DNA from: Bacillota bacterium | GTDB taxonomy: Bacteria > Bacillota > Clostridia > Peptostreptococcales > Anaerovoracaceae | Assembly: GCA_022793975.1 (NCBI GenBank) | Contig: JAAWDW010000148.1 | Coordinates: 1 to 10,614, forward strand | Length of the DNA: 10,614 nt | Direction: 5' to 3' | Shown here: positions 5,423-10,614 of the stretch, one piece after another | Position numbering within the stretch: the stretch's first letter is position 1 | How the letters are laid out: each line of letters begins with the position of its first letter | Notes under the pieces: generated by a model | What the model was told of the DNA's origin: nothing | Databases searched by the model: none | Seen by the model: the letters and a program-made list of their open reading frames with translations, nothing else | Program-made: the position numbers and the translations under genes

Positions 5423-6877
5423 TTATTCAAGGTTTTCACCGTTGCCGGCGATCACTTTTTGATACCAGAAAAATGAATCTTTTTTGTATCTGGCGCGGGT
5501 ACCTGTTCCATCATCGTTTATGTCTACATAAATAAAACCGTAACGTTTGCTCATTTCTCCGCGTGACTGTGAAACGAGGTCGATGCAGCCCCAGGCGGTA
5601 TAGCCTATTACATCGACACCATCATCAATTGCAAGCCTCATTTGTTTGATGTGTTCCCGTATGTAATCGATGCGGTAACTGTCGTGAATTTCAAAAGAAT
5701 CCGTCAGTATGTCTTTTGCACCGATGCCGTTTTCCACTACAAAAATAGGTTTGCCGTAACGCTCATAAAAGTCGTTTAGAACTATGCGAAAACCTATAGG
5801 ATCGACAGTAGTACCCCAGTCCGTACAAGGAAGATGAGGATTTTTAAAAGATTCGCGTCCAAATGCAGAAGTATTGCTTGCAGCGGTTTGAGAATTCAAT
5901 GTTTTTTCTTCTGCGGCAGATTCCGGTTTAACCGACATCCGTGAATTGTAATAACTTATCGGAATATAATCTACAGTGTTTTCACGCAGAATTTCATAAT
6001 CGGCGGCCTTTGTTTCAATTTCAATGCCGTCTTTTTCTATATCAGTATACCAGTAATACGGAAACTTGCCCTTGCACAAAACATCGAGGAACATATAGCT
6101 GTACTGTCTGTTATCCTGCTGTGCGAAAAGAATTTCTTCGGGTCTGCTGCTGCCGTAGTATCCGAGGGAGCCTTCTACCATAGCAGAAATGAGTGAATCG
6201 GGTATAATTTCGTGGCACAACTTTACACATTTTGCATTTGCCACAAGCTGATTGTATGCTACTTGATACTGCAGCTGCTTTTTATTTTCATCGCTGTGCA
6301 GCATGACACCGCCGTTTTGATACAGGAAGCCCTGCATAAAAATAAAGTTAATTTCATTAAAAGTAATCCAGTATTTTACTTTGCTGCGATAGCGGCGAAA
6401 GCAGGTTTCAGCATATTTTACAAATAAGTCTATTACCTTTCTGTTTTTCCAGCCACCGTATTTTTTCAAAATTTCCAGCGGCATTTCACAATGTGAAAGT
6501 GTTACAAGTGGCTCGATACCGTGCTCATGGCAGCAGTCAAATAGGTCATCATAATGTGCAAGAGCGGATTCATTCGGCTTTTCATCGTCACCGTTTGAGA
6601 AAATACGGCTCCATGGTATTGATATACGAAAACATTTAAAGCCCATTTCTCCCAGCAAAGCGATATCACTGCGGTATGTATGATAAAAATCAATAGCTTC
6701 GTGAGTCGGGTAAAATTTTTCAGGATCGATATCAAGCGGCAGGCATTCTTTGCCGTATGTTTCGCTGTTTAGAATATCGGCAGTGCTGAGTCCTTTGCCG
6801 TCTTCAAGATATGCGCCTTCACACTGGTTGGCGGCAACGGCACCGCCCCAAAGAAAGTCGGCAGGAAACGGTTTCAT
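5423..6877 (-). CDS. GH1 6-phospho-beta-glucosidase
   Basis: Cytoplasmic retaining glycoside hydrolase of family 1, 484 residues (normal length), predicted to split phosphorylated beta-glucosides such as cellobiose 6'-phosphate. It has no signal peptide and begins FPADFLWGGAVAANQCEG, the usual GH1 N-terminus. The acid/base is Glu175 (TFNEIN) and the nucleophile Glu382 (VVENGIG); Gln18 and His129 of the sugar site are present. The C-terminal loop reads WGCIDLVSQSRGEMSKRYG, with Ser436/438, Lys444 and Tyr446 in the positions used by 6-phospho-beta-glycosidases to hold the phosphate; ordinary beta-glucosidases have a different, acidic loop there. The ATG at 6877 follows GGGAGG that lies inside the last codons of the upstream ROK kinase gene, with only 2 nt between the genes, so the two are translationally linked. 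No PTS gene is next to it; the kinase probably supplies the phosphorylated substrate. Confidence 0.93.
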   Translation of the reverse strand: MKPFPADFLWGGAVAANQCEGAYLEDGKGLSTADILNSETYGKECLPLDIDPEKFYPTHEAIDFYHTYRSDIALLGEMGFKCFRISIPWSRIFSNGDDEKPNESALAHYDDLFDCCHEHGIEPLVTLSHCEMPLEILKKYGGWKNRKVIDLFVKYAETCFRRYRSKVKYWITFNEINFIFMQGFLYQNGGVMLHSDENKKQLQYQVAYNQLVANAKCVKLCHEIIPDSLISAMVEGSLGYYGSSRPEEILFAQQDNRQYSYMFLDVLCKGKFPYYWYTDIEKDGIEIETKAADYEILRENTVDYIPISYYNSRMSVKPESAAEEKTLNSQTAASNTSAFGRESFKNPHLPCTDWGTTVDPIGFRIVLNDFYERYGKPIFVVENGIGAKDILTDSFEIHDSYRIDYIREHIKQMRLAIDDGVDVIGYTAWGCIDLVSQSRGEMSKRYGFIYVDINDDGTGTRARYKKDSFFWYQKVIAGNGENLE

Positions 6878-6879
6878 AT

Positions 6880-7845
6880 TTAATTCCTCCCTTTATGCTC
6901 GAAATAAAACATCAGAGCACCTATCTGATTGGCACCGCCTCTGAAATGACATGGTACAATTTCCGGACGGGTTAAATCGGGCTGAGTGCGTGTTATTTTG
7001 TCGTAAGCGAGGTTAATTTTTTCGGTAAGCTCAGGTCGGGCACTGATACCTCCGCCTATTGCGTAACGCTCCAGGTCGAGCGCGACTTGCAGTGAAAAAA
7101 TGCCTGCCGCTGTGCAAAATGCGAATTCATCAAGAGTTTTTGCAGCAATTTCATCACCGTTGTCATAAGCACGGAAAAATTCACGGCCGCTTATTTCATC
7201 GGGATTATAGGAAGTACCTTTATTGCGGCAGTATCTTTTGAGAAGCGCCGTGGTGCTGGCAATACTTTCCCAGGTAGTGTCATAAACATATGTATCGTAT
7301 TCCGCAACACCGTCTTTCAGTTCCGGAAGAGACATTTGGGCAACGTCAATAAGCTTTGAAAAATTGTGGGGATAAAAGGAAAGTTCGCCTGCCGCTCCAC
7401 GTGTACCTATCCAGACTTTGCCGTTTATAATAATACCGCCGGCAATTCCCGTTCCGATCCCGACGATAGCTCCGCTTTCAACACCTTGAAGAGCACCTTG
7501 ACGAAGTTCGGCATTGGCAGCGCATTTGCCGTCATTAGCAATGACAACAGGTGCGCCGAAAATCTCTTCGTAAATATGTGCCAGCGGGGTACCGTTTTCG
7601 AAACGGTAAGGACTCCCTGTGTGGGCAATACCTTTTACCGCATCTATGATTCCCGGCAGCGATACAGCCACTCCGCTGTATTTGCCGCGGTATTCTTCGG
7701 CGAGACCAGCGGCAAAGGCTTTCATTTCATCGAGAGAAGCGGTGGGCGCCGGCTTTTCGGCATCGGAAAGACGATTTGCTTTTTCGTCCATAAGCGAGAT
7801 TTTGACTGTGCTTCCGCCGTAATCCAAAACCAAATATTGATTCAT
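6880..7845 (-). CDS. ROK-family sugar kinase, likely beta-glucoside kinase
   Basis: ATP-dependent cytoplasmic sugar kinase of the ROK family, 321 residues. The phosphate-binding motif LDYGGSTVK is at the N-terminus (Asp8), the catalytic Asp is Asp105 in VVIANDGKCAANAE, the second phosphate motif GIGTGIAGG is at about 129-137, and the adenosine-site AIGGGIS is near 266-272. The zinc-binding CxCGxxGCxE motif of classical ROK glucokinases and repressors is absent; the region reads GTRGAAGELSFYPHNF instead. There is no N-terminal HTH, so it is a kinase and not a ROK repressor. Because it is the first gene of an operon with a 6-phospho-beta-glucosidase, the best guess is phosphorylation of cellobiose or another beta-glucoside, as for BglK of Klebsiella; a glucokinase role on the released glucose is the alternative. 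The ATG at 7845 has AAGGAGG six bases upstream. Confidence 0.88.
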   Translation of the reverse strand: MNQYLVLDYGGSTVKISLMDEKANRLSDAEKPAPTASLDEMKAFAAGLAEEYRGKYSGVAVSLPGIIDAVKGIAHTGSPYRFENGTPLAHIYEEIFGAPVVIANDGKCAANAELRQGALQGVESGAIVGIGTGIAGGIIINGKVWIGTRGAAGELSFYPHNFSKLIDVAQMSLPELKDGVAEYDTYVYDTTWESIASTTALLKRYCRNKGTSYNPDEISGREFFRAYDNGDEIAAKTLDEFAFCTAAGIFSLQVALDLERYAIGGGISARPELTEKINLAYDKITRTQPDLTRPEIVPCHFRGGANQIGALMFYFEHKGRN

Positions 7846-7907
7846 ACCTTTCCTCCTTGAATTTTTCGCATGTTAAAAGCGAAAAGTAAATAGTGTATTA
7901 ATGACTT

Positions 7908-7939
7908 AATTGTACCACGCTTTTTAGTGCAGTACAATT
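7908..7939. promoter_or_regulatory. Symmetric promoter/inverted repeat between the kinase and cellulase genes
   Basis: AATTGTAC (7908-7915) and GTACAATT (7932-7939) are perfect complements. On each strand this gives TTGTAC, 17 bp, TACAAT: minus strand -35 at 7932-7937 and -10 at 7909-7914, toward the kinase; plus strand -35 at 7910-7915 and -10 at 7933-7938, toward the cellulase. The -35 boxes are weak (3/6), the -10 boxes good (5/6), so an activator or a repressor dyad at this place is equally possible. Confidence 0.5.
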
Positions 7940-7967
7940 GAAATAGCGTTTAAGTGTGTGCTATACT
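7938..7967 (+). promoter_or_regulatory. Candidate promoter of the SLH-GH5 cellulase gene
   Basis: TTGAAA (7938-7943), 18 bp, TATACT (7962-7967): ten of twelve consensus bases. Transcription would begin near 7974, about 29 nt before the ATG, just ahead of the GGGAG ribosome binding site at 7992-7996. Confidence 0.6.
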
Positions 7968-8002
7968 GAAATACGGTAAAAATCTTATTTTGGGAGTTAA
8001 AT

Positions 8003-9646
8003 ATGAAATATAGATTGTTGTTGGTTATATTATGTGTGACTTTGGCGTTTGTACCGTTTTGTGCGTTTGCTGACGGCGGAGGAGCCGAGCACGACGTTAT
8101 GTATGCAAGAATTGCTGAAGATACAGGCAGCGTCTTTTCCGATGTCAAGGCGGGCATTTGGTATGAGGATGTGGTTGCGGAAATGACGAAAAGCGGGATT
8201 TTGAGCGGATATCCCGATAAGACGTTCCGCCCCGGAAGCAAGATTACTGCGGCAGAGTTTGTTGCGGTGATTGCGCGATGCGCCGAACTTGAAGATGTCA
8301 ATAGTATGAACATTGCATCAGCTATTTCCGGTGATGACAAGCATTGGGCAGCGGACAGCCTCAGCGCAGCAATGAATGCCGGGTGGTATGACTGGGACGA
8401 GATACCGCCGACAGGTGAAAAACATGATTCACCGATTACGCGTCAGCTGGCGGTGAAAATACTGATGAAAGCACTTCTGCCGGACGTGCACGGCGATTAT
8501 GCGCAGCAAGCGCCCAGGATACGAGATATTTCTGAACTTGACGGACGCTATTATGACGCAGTGTTTGCCGCATATGCGGCAGGAATAACCGAGGGTGACA
8601 GCGCGGGAAATTTTAATGCCAAGGACGGACTGACACGTGCGGAAGCTTGCGCAATAATTTACAGAGTAATAAAAAAGACAGATACAGAACGCAGAACAGA
8701 CGAAGATTTTTCGCAAAACAGAACATATGACAGCGGTGAAATCGCAACTCTAAGCGGTGTTTCCGAAAACGGATGGCTCAATGTAAAAGGTGCTGTGCTT
8801 TGCAACGAGCGCGGAGAAAGGACAGTACTGCGGGGTATGAGCAGCCACGGTGTTCATTGGTATTCGCAATTTACATCAAAACAAGCAATAGCGAATACAG
8901 CAAGGTACGGCGCAAATTTGTTCAGAGTGGCAATGTATACGGGCGAGGGCGGATATATCAGTCGGCCGGAGACCGTAAAAAAGCAGGTAATAAGCGCTGC
9001 TGATGCAGCGATTGCCAACGATATGTATGTGATTATAGACTGGCATATTTTATCAGACGGAAATCCGATGACATATATTGCGCAGTCAAAGAAATTTTTT
9101 GATGAAATGTCGGCACGATATGCGGATGAGCCGGCGGTAATTTATGAAATATGCAATGAACCAAACGGAAATGTATCGTGGGAGCACGATATTAAACCGT
9201 ACGCCGAGGAAATAATAAAAGTAATAAGAAAGAATTCGCCCAAGGCTATAATTCTTATTGGAAGCGGTACTTGGAGCCAGGATATAAATATTGCGGCAGC
9301 AAATCCCATAAACGGAAAAAATCTGATGTATACATGTCATTTTTATGCGGGCACGCATGGAAAGTGGCTGCGGGACAGGATTGATGCGGCGCTTTTATCG
9401 GGTATTCCGATTTTCGTTTCGGAGTGGGGCACGAGCGCCGCAGACGGAAACGGAGGAGTTTTTCTGAAAGAGGCGGAGGAATGGGCTTCATTTATGAATG
9501 CGCGTGGACTCAGCTGGGCAAACTGGTCGCTCTGTGATAAGAGCGAAACATCGGCAGCGCTGAAACCGGGAACGGCGGCGAACACGAAGTGGACGCAGGA
9601 TGAACTTTCGGAATCGGGGAAGTTTGTGTTTTCCAAGTTTAAATAA
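8003..9646 (+). CDS. Secreted SLH-domain GH5 endoglucanase (cellulase)
   Basis: A 547-residue extracellular enzyme predicted to cleave internal beta-1,4-glucan bonds while held on the cell surface. Residues 1-23 are a signal peptide with likely cleavage after AFA. Three S-layer homology repeats follow at about 44-92, 110-158 and 172-223; they bind secondary cell wall polymer. The conserved TRAE motif is intact only in the third (LTRAEA); the first reads TAAE and the second TRQL. A linker leads to a GH5 catalytic domain (about 255-540) with NVKGAVLCNERGERTVLRG at its start, DWH near 348, the acid/base Glu386 in EICNEPNG and the nucleophile Glu474 in VSEWGTS; the pattern resembles subfamily GH5_2. 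No dockerin or carbohydrate-binding module is seen. The ATG has GGGAG six bases upstream. It is divergent from the kinase/GH1 operon, which could use its cellobiose product. SLH at the N-terminus is less common than at the C-terminus. Confidence 0.93.
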   Translation: MKYRLLLVILCVTLAFVPFCAFADGGGAEHDVMYARIAEDTGSVFSDVKAGIWYEDVVAEMTKSGILSGYPDKTFRPGSKITAAEFVAVIARCAELEDVNSMNIASAISGDDKHWAADSLSAAMNAGWYDWDEIPPTGEKHDSPITRQLAVKILMKALLPDVHGDYAQQAPRIRDISELDGRYYDAVFAAYAAGITEGDSAGNFNAKDGLTRAEACAIIYRVIKKTDTERRTDEDFSQNRTYDSGEIATLSGVSENGWLNVKGAVLCNERGERTVLRGMSSHGVHWYSQFTSKQAIANTARYGANLFRVAMYTGEGGYISRPETVKKQVISAADAAIANDMYVIIDWHILSDGNPMTYIAQSKKFFDEMSARYADEPAVIYEICNEPNGNVSWEHDIKPYAEEIIKVIRKNSPKAIILIGSGTWSQDINIAAANPINGKNLMYTCHFYAGTHGKWLRDRIDAALLSGIPIFVSEWGTSAADGNGGVFLKEAEEWASFMNARGLSWANWSLCDKSETSAALKPGTAANTKWTQDELSESGKFVFSKFK

Positions 9647-9658
9647 AAGTTATTTTGT

Positions 9659-10614
9659 TTACATCTGTTCCGCAAGCTGACGCGCTGCACGCCGCATATA
9701 GAGAAGTCCGACGATATCTGCGAGCACCCAGCCGATAGGTATTGAAATCCAGATACCGACGGTGCCTATCTGTGGAATAGGGGCAAGTGCATACGCAAGT
9801 ACAACGCGGGTGCCGAGTGAAAGCACAGTGAGTATGAGTGACATTGACGGACGGTTGATGCCGCGGTAATAGCCGTATAAAAGGAACAGTATGCCTATTC
9901 CTATGTATGCTGCACCTTCGATATGAAGATACTGCACACCAACGGCAATAATCTCGTATTCGTTAGGCTTCAAAAATATCAGCATTAAAAGTCTTGCGCA
10001 TATAAATACAAGTACAGAAACGACAGCACAGAAGATTACGGACAGCTGCAGCGCTTTTTTTGTGCCCCGGTGTACACGGTCGGATTTGCCGGCACCATAG
10101 TTTTGTGAAATAAACAGCGAATAGGCATTGCCGAATTCCTGAGCCGGCATATATGCAAAAGAGTCTATTTTTACAACTGCGGCAAACGCGGCCATTACAG
10201 CCGGACCGAAACTGTTGACAAGCCCTTGTATCATAAGTATGCCGAAATTCATAACAGATTGCTGAAGGGATGAAATTGTGGAAAATCTGAGAATTTCACC
10301 TGCAGTTTCCCAAAATGACGGACGCAGGGGAATACTTACCGCATCGGCATTGTTAGTATCGGACACCGCGGCTTTACGTGCGGAAAACATAATGCGGATA
10401 TCGGGTATTCTGAAATATGAATAAATGGCAATGCCGATACCGGCAATTGCCTGAGCTATAACGGTCGCTGCTGCTGCGCCTTCTATTTTCATATCAAAGC
10501 AAATTATAAAGAGAAGATCGAGCACGACATTAAAAATGACCGTGGCGCCGAGAAAAAACAGCGGCACGATTGAATTTCCCAGAGAACGCAGCAAAAATGC
10601 GAAGAAATTATATA
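9659..10614 (-). CDS. MATE-family efflux transporter, 5' truncated by window
   Basis: C-terminal two-thirds of a multidrug and toxin extrusion (MATE) membrane protein, which exports drugs or metabolites in exchange for H+ or Na+. The frame is open to the window edge (...NFFAFLLRSLGNSIVPLFFL), matching the conserved end of the first helix bundle, so the start lies outside; a TTG at 10592-10594 is internal. The visible part has about eight hydrophobic segments. Family-like stretches include FNVVLDLLFI, SLQQSVMNFGILMIQGLVNSFG, and LFISQNYGAGKSDRVHRGTKKA, the repeated MATE 'QNYGAGK' loop. The stop is only 12 bp from the stop of the convergent GH5 gene, and no hairpin terminator fits between them, so transcripts may overlap. 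Substrate cannot be inferred, and its neighbours give no clear link. Confidence 0.9.
   Translation of the reverse strand, partial: YNFFAFLLRSLGNSIVPLFFLGATVIFNVVLDLLFIICFDMKIEGAAAATVIAQAIAGIGIAIYSYFRIPDIRIMFSARKAAVSDTNNADAVSIPLRPSFWETAGEILRFSTISSLQQSVMNFGILMIQGLVNSFGPAVMAAFAAVVKIDSFAYMPAQEFGNAYSLFISQNYGAGKSDRVHRGTKKALQLSVIFCAVVSVLVFICARLLMLIFLKPNEYEIIAVGVQYLHIEGAAYIGIGILFLLYGYYRGINRPSMSLILTVLSLGTRVVLAYALAPIPQIGTVGIWISIPIGWVLADIVGLLYMRRAARQLAEQM

Noticed and set aside
7366..7860. 164-codon open frame on the plus strand opposite the ROK kinase gene
   Set aside because: No recognisable motifs, low-complexity reading, and it lies fully antisense to a well supported kinase gene.
1..10614. CRISPR arrays, insertion sequences, tRNA genes, riboswitches
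   Set aside because: No regularly spaced repeats, transposase, tRNA cloverleaf other than the tmRNA ends, or recognisable riboswitch core was found by reading both strands.

Overview
The window looks like a chromosomal segment of a low-to-mid GC Gram-positive anaerobe of the class Clostridia (Bacillota). The grounds are strong AGGAGG-type ribosome binding sites, a Gram-positive-style signal peptidase, an aldo/keto reductase carrying [4Fe-4S] motifs, an S-layer-homology (SLH) anchored cellulase, and a tmRNA with an Asn-rich tag ending in YAFAA. I cannot name the genus from sequence alone.

Left part (1-3332, plus strand): the 3' part of a type I signal peptidase with its catalytic Ser and Lys is followed by a second, diverged signal peptidase-like protein. 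This paralogue keeps the Ser but has Ser where the catalytic Lys should be. Then come smpB, an Fe-S aldo/keto reductase, and the tmRNA gene ssrA with a strong terminator. SmpB and tmRNA are the two partners of trans-translation, here separated only by the reductase gene.

Middle part (3333-5422): a small minus-strand XRE-type HTH/zinc-ribbon protein and a plus-strand AlbA_2 (Schlafen-type)/GHKL-like/winged-HTH regulator diverge from a 223-bp region. That region holds three separate inverted repeats. One of them, with 10-bp arms plus an extra direct copy of the half-site, sits on the near-consensus promoter of the AlbA_2 gene. This looks like a densely regulated switch region.

Right part (5423-9646): a beta-glucoside utilisation locus. 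On the minus strand a ROK-family sugar kinase and a GH1 6-phospho-beta-glucosidase form a tight two-gene operon with a 2-nt gap. Diverging from it is a secreted, SLH-anchored GH5 endoglucanase. A plausible pathway is surface hydrolysis of beta-glucan, uptake of oligosaccharide by a transporter outside this window, ATP-dependent phosphorylation by the ROK kinase, then cleavage of the phosphorylated sugar by the GH1 enzyme. The divergent control region has an 8-bp inverted repeat whose arms could act as -35 on one strand and -10 on the other.

Right edge (9659-10614): the C-terminal part of a MATE-family multidrug/Na+ antiporter on the minus strand, cut by the window end. I saw no CRISPR array, insertion sequence, integrase or phage gene. 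No wholly new system is evident. The most unusual points are the Lys-less signal peptidase paralogue, the repeat-rich control region of the AlbA_2 gene, and the kinase-coupled cellulose/cellobiose locus with a symmetric promoter.
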